NCBI GenBank assembly: GCA_900550545.1
Contig: URSS01000004.1
Span: 1 to 64,000, forward strand
Direction: 5' to 3'
DNA from: an uncultured Lachnobacterium sp.
Lineage (GTDB): Bacteria; Bacillota; Clostridia; Lachnospirales; Lachnospiraceae
DNA: 64,000 nt
Shown here: positions 46,138-54,692 of the stretch, one piece after another
Layout of the letters: the number at the start of each line of letters is the position of its first letter
Position numbering within the stretch: position 1 is the first letter of the stretch
Translations under genes and position numbers: made by a program
Notes under the pieces: generated by a model
Told to the model about the DNA's origin: nothing
The model's database searches: none
Seen by the model: the letters and a program-made list of their open reading frames with translations, nothing else

Positions 46138-47235
46138 TTAATCCTGCACATTAATTTGTTTCATGGAAAATCCAATCCACACTGCAGTGCCTTTTCCCAC
46201 TTCCGATTCAATTCGAATCGTATGTCCCAGTTTTTCTAAAATCTGTCTGCTCAAATACAATCCGATGCCGGTGGACCGTTTATCTTCATGCCCATTGTAT
46301 CCGCTGTATCCCTTTTCAAATACACGCGGAATGTCTTCCTTTCGGATTCCGATTCTCTGATCTTCAATCACAATATACAGCCAATTTGGTTCCTGTTCTA
46401 TTCGAATCCAAATTGTTCCATGCTTCGTATATTTAATTGCATTGGAAAGAACCTGCTCCAATACAAATGCACACCATTTTTCATCCGTAATGACCTGCTG
46501 TCTGCAGCCCTCATACTGCATGGGGATTTTCTTTCGAATCATCAGCTTTGCAAATTTACGGATGACCGTGCGCACCATTTTGTCCACCGAAACCTGTGTG
46601 AATACATAATCATTGCTTTCACTTTTTACCCTCTGATACTGCAATGCCATCCCCACATACTGTTCAATGCAAAACAGTTCTTCTTCCATATCGGAAAACT
46701 GTTCCATATTCTGTGTATACTGCTGCTCCAGAAGATTTTCAAGCACCGCATTTTCTTTTCCCGCTTTTCCCAGAATCGTTTCTGCATCCTTTGCGACGTC
46801 TTTTTTCTGCGTTTCCAGAAGCAGCTGTAAGGCTGCAATCGGTGTCTTGATCTGATGCACCCAGCGGGCATAATAATCATACATCTCTGTCTGCTGTAAC
46901 TGTGTCTGATCCTCCAGCAGTCGCTGCTGTATCGCAACATTTTCCAGTATCTGCCCATATAACTGTTCAATATCATCCACCGGTTCCGGAACTTTAATCT
47001 GATCCGGTATCGGCAATGCAAGAAGCTTCTGAAACTTCTTTACTCTTCGGATGTATCCGATCCATGCAAGGAAGAAAAACAATCCCAAAAGACACGTATC
47101 CAGCAGTGCCGCATAACCAATATCCTCCACAGATGCTGGTAAAAGATACAGATATAACAGATGGCTTCCTGCCAAAAGCAGCGCAAGCAGAATCCACAGA
47201 AAATTTCTTTTTACAAATTTATTGAGACAACTCAT
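46138..47235 (-). CDS. BceS-like intramembrane-sensing histidine kinase
   Basis: A 365-residue kinase with two membrane helices in the first 65 residues and almost no extracytoplasmic loop, so it cannot sense a ligand alone and probably relies on the BceAB-like transporter. The H-box is HQIKTPIAALQLLLE, the N-box SNAIKYTKHG, the G-box STGIGLYL. The ATG overlaps the end of the regulator gene. Confidence 0.93.
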   Translation of the reverse strand: MSCLNKFVKRNFLWILLALLLAGSHLLYLYLLPASVEDIGYAALLDTCLLGLFFFLAWIGYIRRVKKFQKLLALPIPDQIKVPEPVDDIEQLYGQILENVAIQQRLLEDQTQLQQTEMYDYYARWVHQIKTPIAALQLLLETQKKDVAKDAETILGKAGKENAVLENLLEQQYTQNMEQFSDMEEELFCIEQYVGMALQYQRVKSESNDYVFTQVSVDKMVRTVIRKFAKLMIRKKIPMQYEGCRQQVITDEKWCAFVLEQVLSNAIKYTKHGTIWIRIEQEPNWLYIVIEDQRIGIRKEDIPRVFEKGYSGYNGHEDKRSTGIGLYLSRQILEKLGHTIRIESEVGKGTAVWIGFSMKQINVQD

Positions 47236-47903
47236 CCGATACGATACCCAATACCTTTCTTTGTAATAATAAAGTTTTCCAGTCCGATTTCTGCAAGCTT
47301 TTTGCGCAGACGGTTCACATTGACTGATAACGTATTTTCATCCACATAGGAATCACTCTCCCAGAGTTTCGTCATAAGGGTATCTCTTGTCACAATTTCC
47401 TCTTTATTTACAAGCAGCGTCTGCATAATTTTGCTCTCATTTTTCGTAAGTTCCAGTTTCACCCCATTGTAAGTAATCGTTCCATCATTTACCTGAAACA
47501 TGACTCCTTTGTGTTCGATCACACTGCTGCTTCCTGCAAAATCATAGCTTCTGCGAAGCAGCGCCTGAATCTTTACCGTCAAAACTTCCAGATCAAACGG
47601 TTTGGCTATAAAATCATCCGCCCCCATACTCACAGCCATAACGATATTCATGTTGTCTGCCACTGATGACAAAAAGATGATCGGCACCTTGGAAACATTG
47701 CGAATTTCCGTGCACCAGTGATATCCATTAAAAAACGGCAAACGGATGTCCATCAGAATCAGTTGCGGATCAAAGTCCACAAACTCCGTCATCACATTCG
47801 AAAAATCTTTTACTGTCCAGACTTCATAATCCCATTTTTCCAAATGCTTTGCCACCATTTTTGCAATTGTCTCATCATCTTCCACTATAAAAATACGATA
47901 CAT
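47232..47903 (-). CDS. BceR-like OmpR-family response regulator
   Basis: A 223-residue regulator with receiver domain (acidic pair EDDE, phospho-acceptor Asp in LILMDIRLPF, Lys in FIAKPFD) and a C-terminal winged-helix domain (LELTKNESKIMQTLL and DENTLSVNVNRLRKKL). The ATG at 47903 is preferred over a GTG at 47915; neither has a strong ribosome site. The IS607 element lies just upstream, so the native promoter may have been displaced. Confidence 0.92.
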   Translation of the reverse strand: MYRIFIVEDDETIAKMVAKHLEKWDYEVWTVKDFSNVMTEFVDFDPQLILMDIRLPFFNGYHWCTEIRNVSKVPIIFLSSVADNMNIVMAVSMGADDFIAKPFDLEVLTVKIQALLRRSYDFAGSSSVIEHKGVMFQVNDGTITYNGVKLELTKNESKIMQTLLVNKEEIVTRDTLMTKLWESDSYVDENTLSVNVNRLRKKLAEIGLENFIITKKGIGYRIG

Positions 47904-47952
47904 ACTATCTGCCACTCAAAATGTGTTTAAATAAACTCAAACACATCGAGAA

Positions 47953-48110
47953 TTGAAGTCCTTGCGGATACTTCTTACTGCTTCAATGTGTATGCTTTGG
48001 CGATTATAAACAATACGCTACTCACAAGTTCTTGTACACTCCACAGTCGTAAATTCCTGCGATAGCCCGCAGTACATACTTACGTTTGCTTTCATTGTGC
48101 AACTTCGTAA
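47953..48110 (-). ncRNA. Predicted TnpB guide RNA (omega/reRNA) scaffold
   Basis: The 3-prime end of tnpB and the following 140 bases are the expected place for the TnpB-associated RNA. The minus-strand sequence ends in a hairpin GAAG-TA-TCC-GCAA-GGA-CTTC (47955-47976) followed by AA at 47953-47954, as in known scaffolds. The guide would be read from 47952 downwards, that is, the flanking DNA upstream of the bceR-like gene. The 5-prime limit is a guess. Confidence 0.5.
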
Positions 48111-49258
48111 GTCAAAGCATTTCTTAGATTAAGAGCAGCATTAAAATCCCTATCCTCGACATAGCCACAATCACAACGGTATATTCTATCTGAAAGCTTC
48201 AAATCTTTCTTGATAGCACCACAGCAATGACATATTTTGGATGATGGATACCATCTGTCTACGACTCTTAATTCAATACCATTTTCATCACACTTCGCTT
48301 TAAGCTTAGTTCTAAATTCATAGAATTTTTGCGATGCAACGGCTTTTGATAGATGTCTGTTCTTCATCATTCCTGATACATTCAAATCTTCAATCGTTAT
48401 ATAAGATGGCTTGGTTTTCACTATCTCGGCTATTGATTTATTGATATAATCAGTACGGATATTATCTATTTTATGATGAAGTCTTTGTACTTTGAGCTTT
48501 TGCTTTTGTATATTCTTTTGAGTGGACTCTCCTTTCTTTAAATTTTCATACTTGCGTGAGAGACATCTTTGTTCTCTGCGCAGTTTCTTTTCTATTTTTT
48601 TAATTTTTGCTGACTTATTGATATTTTTATAAGTTTTACCATTAGAAACAATAGCCAAGTCTTTCAAACCTAGGTCAATTCCTATACCGTCATTACTATT
48701 ATTAGCAATCTTAGCGTCGGGAATTTCTACAAGAACTGATACATAATATCTGCCTGCTTTGATGGATACTGTACCGCTTTTGATTTTCCATCCGTCTTTA
48801 GTTGTTGGTATATAGCCTTTTTCTTTAATGCGCACCCAACCTAAAGTTGGTATGTTTAACCTATGTCTTTCACATCTGCAATCTTTAGGATTATTCTTTA
48901 CGAAATACATTTTTACATCAGATTTACCTTTCTTTTTGAAATTAGGAAAAGCACTTTGATGTTTAAAAAATCTTGTAAATGCAGTACATCCATCTTCAAT
49001 AGACTTTTTTACAGCTTTTGAATACGCTTCTTTCATCCATACTTTATCAGGATTATTAGGAATGTACTCATTATTAAGCCATACGCTAAAACTCTTGCCA
49101 GTCATAAACTTTTCACCGTTATCGTGTAAAGTTTTGTTGTGACTGAGATAAAAGTTATAGACGTACCTGCAAGTGCCGATAGTCTTGTTAATTTTGATTT
49201 TTTGCTCGACTGTCGGATTTACTTCCGTTTTGAAGCTCTTTAGCAATTTCCTCATCAC
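48092..49258 (-). CDS. tnpB: TnpB RNA-guided nuclease of IS607
   Basis: A 388-residue TnpB, ancestor-type relative of Cas12. The RuvC residues are all present: Asp195 in GIDLGLKDLA, Glu290 in YITIEDLNV and the DRDFNAA motif at 369-375. The zinc ribbon has Cys343/Cys346 and Cys362/Cys364. The N-terminal helix-turn-helix and wedge region start LLKSFKTEVNPTVEQK. It overlaps the tnpA end by 71 bases. Characterised TnpB proteins cut DNA matched by a guide from the element end and help the element persist. It looks functional although its transposase partner appears damaged. Confidence 0.92.
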   Translation of the reverse strand: MMRKLLKSFKTEVNPTVEQKIKINKTIGTCRYVYNFYLSHNKTLHDNGEKFMTGKSFSVWLNNEYIPNNPDKVWMKEAYSKAVKKSIEDGCTAFTRFFKHQSAFPNFKKKGKSDVKMYFVKNNPKDCRCERHRLNIPTLGWVRIKEKGYIPTTKDGWKIKSGTVSIKAGRYYVSVLVEIPDAKIANNSNDGIGIDLGLKDLAIVSNGKTYKNINKSAKIKKIEKKLRREQRCLSRKYENLKKGESTQKNIQKQKLKVQRLHHKIDNIRTDYINKSIAEIVKTKPSYITIEDLNVSGMMKNRHLSKAVASQKFYEFRTKLKAKCDENGIELRVVDRWYPSSKICHCCGAIKKDLKLSDRIYRCDCGYVEDRDFNAALNLRNALTYEVAQ

Positions 49259-49622
49259 CTTCTATTTGTTTTTTATATTTACGATTGTAGTTAAGCCCAC
49301 TTCCATAATCCTCAATACATTGATCTACAATGATACCTTTAGCATTGCAAAACTGACGTAAAAAAGTTACTTGGTTTTGTAAATCATCTTTTTGGTTTCT
49401 TGTAGATACTCTGGCATAAATAACAATCTGACGATTATCGTTTTCAGTATTTATACCCTTAAACTGAAGATATTGGTCATAAGTATAATAACGCCTATCA
49501 GTCGGAGTGCGATTTGCTTTCAGAATCCCCTCTCTGTCCCAACGTTGTAACGTTTTGACTGAGACACCCAATAATTCAGCAAAATCTTTTGGTTTGTAAT
49601 TAGTGATATTAGATGTGTTCAT
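49188..49622 (-). pseudogene. tnpA: IS607 TnpA serine recombinase with apparent internal deletion
   Basis: The 144-residue product begins with a MerR-like helix-turn-helix (KPKDFAELLGVSVKTLQRWDREG) and the catalytic serine region IVIYARVSTRNQKDD (Ser73). Full-length IS607 TnpA is about 190-215 residues. Here, after EDYGSGLNYNR at about 114, the frame jumps to KYKKQIEGDEEIAKEL, which resembles the extreme C-terminus of intact TnpA. About 50-65 residues of the catalytic domain therefore seem to be missing in frame. The reading frame stays open, but the protein is probably inactive. GGAGG precedes the ATG at 49622. Confidence 0.75.
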
Positions 49623-49681
49623 AACAATATCCTCCATGAGTATATTTCAACACATTTAATCACTATTGACAATGTTTTTGG

Positions 49682-51823
49682 TTACTTAATGTTTCTCCTG
49701 TACTTTTCAATCGCTTCGATTACCTTGCCGATATCCAACGGTTTTGAAAGGTGCTCATTCATTCCCGCCTGCCGGCTCCTCTTGGCATCATCGGCAAATG
49801 CATTCGCTGTCATGGCAAGAATCGGCACCGTCGCCGCATCCTTCCTTTCAAGTTTTCGAATGGTCTGTGTTGCAGTCAGTCCATCCATTACCGGCATCAT
49901 AATATCCATAAGAATCACATCGATGGACTCCGGTTCTGATGCTTCAAAAATATCTACCGCTTCTTTTCCGTTCCATGCCTTTATGATCGAGGCTCCTTTA
50001 TCCTCCAAAATAAACTCTGCGATTTCCATATTTAATTCATTGTCTTCCACAAGAAGTATACACATATCCTGCAATGGCCGCAAATCTTTTTGCACATTTT
50101 CCTTTGTCTCTTTTTCTTTTGCAAGCCGATCAATCTGAAATGGAATTGTCACCATAAACTTACTTCCCTTGCCCCGCTCACTGACAACTTCAATGGTTCC
50201 ATCCATCTGTTCAAGCAGCTTTTTTACAATGGAAAGCCCCAGTCCCGTTCCTCTTAGTTTGGTTCGCGGACTGTCCTCTTCCTGCGTAAAAGGTTCAAAC
50301 ATATGCTCCTGAAATTCTTTGCTCATGCCCACGCCATTGTCTTCACAGACAAACCGGAAAATTGCCGTATCCTCATCCGCTGAAATCTGATAGCAACTCA
50401 GATGCAGATAACCATTCTTTCGGCTATACTTTACTGCGTTGCCCGCTATGTTAACCAGTATCTGATGTAAATGCACCGGACTTCCGATCAGATTCCACTC
50501 TGCATCTGCCGAACATTTTGCATCAAATTGAAGTCCCTGTTCGATGGCCTGTACTTCGATCAGTTCCACGATTTCATCCAGGATATTTTTAAGACTGAAC
50601 GGAACTTCCTCGATAATAATTTCTCCGGATTCCATCTTACTCATATCTAACACATCATTGACCAGATTAAATAAAAAGCCGGACGCTCCCCGGATTTTCT
50701 TCCGGCATTCGCTTTGTTTTTCCATATCATCCGGAAAGTGATCGCCAATTTCAAGCAGCCCAAGAATTCCATTGATTGGGGTCCGTATGTCATGACTCAT
50801 TCGACGCAGGAATTCTGTTTTCGCCACATTTGCCCGCTTTGCCTCCTCCATGGATGCAAACAGTTTTTCCTGATATTCCATTTCTTTTTTCTGCTGTTCT
50901 TCCATTTTACGGCGCTGTGACTGCTGCAGGATCACCACAAGAATAATCCAGAAAAACAGATAGATGCTCATGACATATGCCATTATATTCCTTCTTCCGG
51001 AAAAAACTTCTTTGGCTTCAAAGAAAACATAGACATAATACTGATTGCATTTAATATGCCGGCCATAATATGTTTTCTTGTCCTTTTTTATGCTGATAAG
51101 CTTTCCCGGTTTCCATTTTTTATTGAACATCACAATTTGTGGACAATCCTGAATCTTTTTTTCCTGCATGTTCGCATCATTGGAACTGATCACCCGGTCC
51201 CCCTCTGTCATTGCCACAGTTCCATTCATATCAATTTTATATCCTGTCAGCAAATTGTCCATGCGGATTTCATCCACTCCAGCCGAACGCGAAGATCCTC
51301 TCACATAACAAAACACGATTCCTCCGGTGTCCCGACGTGCCATAGCCACATAATGATAAGGAATTCCATCCACATCCCTTCCATCCACCAACACCTTTTT
51401 CGATGCCTGACAAATATTTTTTACACTCTCGCTTTCGATTGCTTCTTTCCAAAACTTATAACCAGTACGATCCATCTGTGCCTGATATACAGGTTTCAGA
51501 TTCTCATCCAGAATCATCGCTCCCGCCAGATGCTGTTCCTCCACATATTCCTTCAGGCATCCACTCGTAACCCCATCCGTATGGTGCTGCAGATTTCTGC
51601 TTAATTCATTTGTTTTTTCTACCAGATCAATCTGTGTCTGTACCTCATCTGTCTCTATCAGATTGTCATATCTTGCACATTGCTCTGCTACAAAGTGCAT
51701 AATATCCGAAATCTCGTTATTTGCATTGTGCAAGTTAGACATTGTCTGTATATAATACATTCCATGGAAAAGCAAAAATCCCGGAATAAGAAACAGTAAA
51801 ATCAGTTTTATCGTAATTTTCAT
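49682..51823 (-). CDS. Hybrid sensor histidine kinase with receiver domain
   Basis: A 713-residue membrane kinase. A first membrane helix is followed by an extracytoplasmic sensor region of about 240 residues, a second helix near residue 290, then a coiled coil. The H-box is EFLRRMSHDIRTPINGI, the N-box NIAGNAVKYSRKNGYL and the G-box GTGLGLSIVKKLLEQM. A C-terminal receiver domain has phospho-acceptor Asp in VILMDIMMPVMDG. It follows the solute-binding lipoprotein gene by 3 bp, suggesting the lipoprotein delivers the signal. No separate response regulator follows; IS607 lies downstream. Confidence 0.92.
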   Translation of the reverse strand: MKITIKLILLFLIPGFLLFHGMYYIQTMSNLHNANNEISDIMHFVAEQCARYDNLIETDEVQTQIDLVEKTNELSRNLQHHTDGVTSGCLKEYVEEQHLAGAMILDENLKPVYQAQMDRTGYKFWKEAIESESVKNICQASKKVLVDGRDVDGIPYHYVAMARRDTGGIVFCYVRGSSRSAGVDEIRMDNLLTGYKIDMNGTVAMTEGDRVISSNDANMQEKKIQDCPQIVMFNKKWKPGKLISIKKDKKTYYGRHIKCNQYYVYVFFEAKEVFSGRRNIMAYVMSIYLFFWIILVVILQQSQRRKMEEQQKKEMEYQEKLFASMEEAKRANVAKTEFLRRMSHDIRTPINGILGLLEIGDHFPDDMEKQSECRKKIRGASGFLFNLVNDVLDMSKMESGEIIIEEVPFSLKNILDEIVELIEVQAIEQGLQFDAKCSADAEWNLIGSPVHLHQILVNIAGNAVKYSRKNGYLHLSCYQISADEDTAIFRFVCEDNGVGMSKEFQEHMFEPFTQEEDSPRTKLRGTGLGLSIVKKLLEQMDGTIEVVSERGKGSKFMVTIPFQIDRLAKEKETKENVQKDLRPLQDMCILLVEDNELNMEIAEFILEDKGASIIKAWNGKEAVDIFEASEPESIDVILMDIMMPVMDGLTATQTIRKLERKDAATVPILAMTANAFADDAKRSRQAGMNEHLSKPLDIGKVIEAIEKYRRNIK

Positions 51824-51826
51824 CGC

Positions 51827-52609
51827 TTATCTCCAATTTTCCACATCATATTTCTCTTCTATGGAAGCAATTGTTCCATCCTCTTTCATGTCTGTGAGAA
51901 TCCGATCCAGCTTCTGTACCAGATCCGCATCCGCTTTCTTTGAAAAGGCAACTCCAATATCCGTCTCCAGCAAACTTTCCTCCAGTAAACGATACTCTCC
52001 TTTGATATTTTTCATCCGCCGGATCAAAGTGCCCTCATGACCTGCCACAGCGTCCACATACCCCTGCTGTAATACCATCAGTGCATCTTCCATGTCCGGA
52101 AACGAATACACAAATTTCACATCCGGTACTTCTTCATCTTCTTCCAGAAAAATTTTTTCCGGCTGTGTGCTTGTCTGCACGCCGACAATTTTTCCATCCA
52201 GATCTTTGATGCTTTTGATGGAACTGTCCTTTGCAACAACCACCATTTCCCGGCTCGTCAGATATGGTCCTGCCCATTGATACGCATCTTTGCGGTCATT
52301 CATGGAAAAGCAGTTCCATGCACAATCAATTTGCTTTTCTTCAAGTAATTCATCCTTTTCATCCCATTTGATTGAGACAAACACCGGTTTCATTCCCATC
52401 CGTCTGCATGCCTCAGTTGCGATCTCTGCGTCAATTCCAATTCTTTTTCCATATTCATCACTGTAATTGTATGGTTCATATTCATCACATCCGATGCGCA
52501 GCTCCGGCAAATCCACAGTTTTCTTCGGTTGGCTTTGCACACTGTTTCTGCATCCATATAAAAGAATCAGTGCAAATACGATGACACATAATGCACTCCA
52601 CTTTCGCAT
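51827..52609 (-). CDS. Family 3 solute-binding lipoprotein
   Basis: A 260-residue SBP_bac_3 protein with a lipoprotein signal (LILLYGC, Cys20 as the lipid anchor) and the ligand-binding start LRIGCDEYEPYNYSD. Such proteins usually feed amino-acid ABC importers, but no permease or ATPase is adjacent. The next gene is the hybrid kinase, so a sensory role is likely. AGGAGG lies 8 bases before the ATG. Confidence 0.9.
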   Translation of the reverse strand: MRKWSALCVIVFALILLYGCRNSVQSQPKKTVDLPELRIGCDEYEPYNYSDEYGKRIGIDAEIATEACRRMGMKPVFVSIKWDEKDELLEEKQIDCAWNCFSMNDRKDAYQWAGPYLTSREMVVVAKDSSIKSIKDLDGKIVGVQTSTQPEKIFLEEDEEVPDVKFVYSFPDMEDALMVLQQGYVDAVAGHEGTLIRRMKNIKGEYRLLEESLLETDIGVAFSKKADADLVQKLDRILTDMKEDGTIASIEEKYDVENWR

Positions 52610-52736
52610 TTGTAGTTCCTCCTGTCGGTTCGATTTCTGTATTAGAATGGCAGAATTTGTATGTGAGTTTTGTCTGATTTTGTAGATAATGTGGATTTTT
52701 TGTAATCAAAGAATCTCTTATAGAACTTCTGACATG

Positions 52737-52777
52737 AAAAAAGCCGCTGCATGAAATCATGCAACAGCTTCTTTTCG
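52737..52777 (-). terminator. Terminator of agcS
   Basis: On the minus strand GAAGCTGTTGCATG and CATGCAGCGGCTTT pair around ATTT and end in TTTTTTC. It lies just after the agcS stop. Confidence 0.85.
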
Positions 52778-52792
52778 TCTGTAACTATCTCT

Positions 52793-54223
52793 TTATTTGT
52801 ATTGTGATTCATTATGTCTCCGGAGGAAATCCTTTGTCTCCTTTACAACAACACCACTCAACGCAAACAACGCGATCATGTTTGGAATTGCCATCAGACC
52901 ATTGAAGATATCGGCAATCGTCCATACAGCACTTACGGTCATATATGGTCCGATAAATACAGCCAGAATGTAAATCCAGCGATATACTTTTACGTGCTTC
53001 ATATTTCCGCCGCTTAAGTACTCCAGACAACGCTCACTGTAATAATCCCATCCGAGAATCGTTGTGAATGCGAAGAATACCAGACACAGCATCAGAATAA
53101 AAGAAGATACCTCTGCCGGGAATGGAAGTCCATTCTGGAATGCATAAGTTGTAACCTGCACACCTTCTAAGCCTTCTACCTGCCATGCACCGGTCAGTAC
53201 AATGGAAAGTCCGGTAAGTGTACAGATGACAATGGTATCAATAAATGTTCCTGTCATGCTGACAAGTCCCTGACGAACCGGCTCCTTTGTCTGTGCAGCT
53301 GCAGCTGCGATTGGTGCACTACCAAGACCTGCCTCGTTTGAGAAGATACCTCTGGCAACACCTTTTTGCATTGCAACGACCATGCTTCCGACCACACCAC
53401 CGGTAACTGCTCTTGGATTAAATGCAGCCTTTACAATCGTAACGATTGCTGCCGGAACTTCTGTAATATTACAGATAACAAGAATAATAACAAATACCAC
53501 ATAAATAATCGCCATAAACGGTACAATGATCTGGCTGACACTTGCGATTCTCTTTACACCACCGATCAGTACGGCAGCTACACAGAATGCAAGGATCAAG
53601 GATGCGATCACAACCGACCATGAATATTCTCCAAGGAATGGAAGGATTTTTACACTGTGCTGATTGTTCGGATCAAAAAATCCATTGACAGCACTGGCAA
53701 TGCCGTTTACCTGGCTGAATGTTCCAATTCCGAATAAACCTACACACACACCGAAAAATGCGAACAGCTTTGCAAGCCATTTCCATTTTGCACCCATACC
53801 ACGCTCAATATAATAGAAAGGACCACCAAGACTGTGTCCGTCCTCTGCTACCACACGATACTTCACAGCAAGCAGACCTTCGGAATACTTGGTTGCCATA
53901 CCAAAGAAAGCCGCTACGATCATCCAGAACAACGCTCCCGGACCACCTGCACCTACGGCAGTTGCCACTCCGACGATGTTACCGGTACCGATCGTTGCGC
54001 TTAACGCGGTACATAGCGCAGCGAAGCTGGAAATCTCTCCCCTGGCTCCTTCTGCCTCTTCCTCATTCTTAATCATCCACTTCAGTGCCAGCGGAAGCTT
54101 TCTTACCTGTAAAAGCCCCAGACGCACCGTCAGCAGTAAACCGCCTGCAAGGATCAGCACCATAAGCGGTACACCCCAGACCAGATTGTCCACCGTGGAT
54201 AGGAAATCATTAATTGCACTCAT
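52793..54223 (-). CDS. Sodium:alanine/glycine symporter (AgcS family)
   Basis: A 476-residue cation symporter with about eleven membrane helices, importing glycine or alanine with sodium. Family signatures are SAFAALCTALSATIGTGNI-like (here FAALCTALSATIGTGNIVGV), GGPGALFWMI and RGIFSNEAGLGSAPIAAA. GAGG lies 10 bases upstream of the ATG. The tandem glycine riboswitch in its leader makes glycine the probable cargo and effector. Confidence 0.95.
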   Translation of the reverse strand: MSAINDFLSTVDNLVWGVPLMVLILAGGLLLTVRLGLLQVRKLPLALKWMIKNEEEAEGARGEISSFAALCTALSATIGTGNIVGVATAVGAGGPGALFWMIVAAFFGMATKYSEGLLAVKYRVVAEDGHSLGGPFYYIERGMGAKWKWLAKLFAFFGVCVGLFGIGTFSQVNGIASAVNGFFDPNNQHSVKILPFLGEYSWSVVIASLILAFCVAAVLIGGVKRIASVSQIIVPFMAIIYVVFVIILVICNITEVPAAIVTIVKAAFNPRAVTGGVVGSMVVAMQKGVARGIFSNEAGLGSAPIAAAAAQTKEPVRQGLVSMTGTFIDTIVICTLTGLSIVLTGAWQVEGLEGVQVTTYAFQNGLPFPAEVSSFILMLCLVFFAFTTILGWDYYSERCLEYLSGGNMKHVKVYRWIYILAVFIGPYMTVSAVWTIADIFNGLMAIPNMIALFALSGVVVKETKDFLRRHNESQYK

Positions 54224-54353
54224 ACTTTTTTACCTCTCGTTTCTTTTGTATTGTGTGCATTTTTCAAAACTTCTGGAAAATCGGGAGATTCCCTTGATTG
54301 GTTCACAGACAGGAAACTTTGTATTTCTGAATCATTGTTCTGTCTGTATAAAT

Positions 54354-54384
54354 TATCCCATGTATGCAATGCACACATGGGATA
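54354..54384 (-). promoter_or_regulatory. Hairpin in the riboswitch expression platform
   Basis: TATCCCATGTGTG and the nearly complementary CATACATGGGATA pair strongly between riboswitch and gene. A further ACAGACAG/CTGTCTGT pair (54305-54349) lies beyond it. Neither is followed by a clear T-run, so whether control is at transcription or translation is open. Confidence 0.5.
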
Positions 54385-54415
54385 GAAGATACGATTTATA
54401 CTTTGATAAAGATAT

Positions 54416-54590
54416 CTTCTCTGTCCTGTTGCCTGAGAGATTCATACGCATCGCGTATGTTGCACCTTCGGCCCCTGATCATATCCAGGTGTCTCCAGAG
54501 AGTCGATCCATTTACAGTTGCACCGGTCAGCCGGCACCTGAGAGTGTTACTCCTTCGGTAGACTTGCGTCGTTTTCCTGCAAACTTCATC
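54416..54590 (-). promoter_or_regulatory. Tandem glycine riboswitch
   Basis: Two glycine aptamers in a row on the minus strand. The first has CCGAAGGAGTAACACTCTCAGG and ends near GGATCGACTCTCTGGAG; the second has GGGGCCGAAGGTGCAAC and GAATCTCTCAGGCAACAGG, then GACAGAG. These are the conserved core segments of the gcvT-type aptamer. It controls the AgcS symporter gene 190 bp downstream. Tandem aptamers at transporters are usually off-switches at high glycine, which is a family-based expectation. Confidence 0.93.
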
Positions 54591-54611
54591 TCGAAAATTG
54601 CCCTAAAAAAC

Positions 54612-54640
54612 AATATATCGTGTATCAATGTATTTTTCAA
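54612..54640 (-). promoter_or_regulatory. Promoter of the riboswitch-agcS transcript
   Basis: On the minus strand TTGAAA (54635-54640) and TATATT (54612-54617) are 17 bases apart. Transcription would begin about 15 bases before the first aptamer. Confidence 0.7.
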
Positions 54641-54692
54641 GATTTTTTTAGATTTTTTGTAAACAATTTACTTAATGCATTTTCAATTACAA

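Larger units (their letters stand above)
47953..49670 (-). mobile_element. IS607-family insertion sequence
   Basis: Contains tnpA (serine recombinase type) and tnpB in the usual overlapping order. IS607 elements have no terminal inverted repeats and leave no duplications, so the ends are approximate: the right end is placed at the guide-scaffold terminus, the left end between 49640 and 49680. ATGTGTT occurs near both ends. It separates the hybrid-kinase gene from the Bce regulator gene. Confidence 0.75.

Noticed and set aside
48092..49670. IS607 as the mover of the 212-bp repeats
   Set aside because: IS607 elements use a serine recombinase and have no terminal inverted repeats or target duplications, whereas the repeat has both; end sequences do not match.
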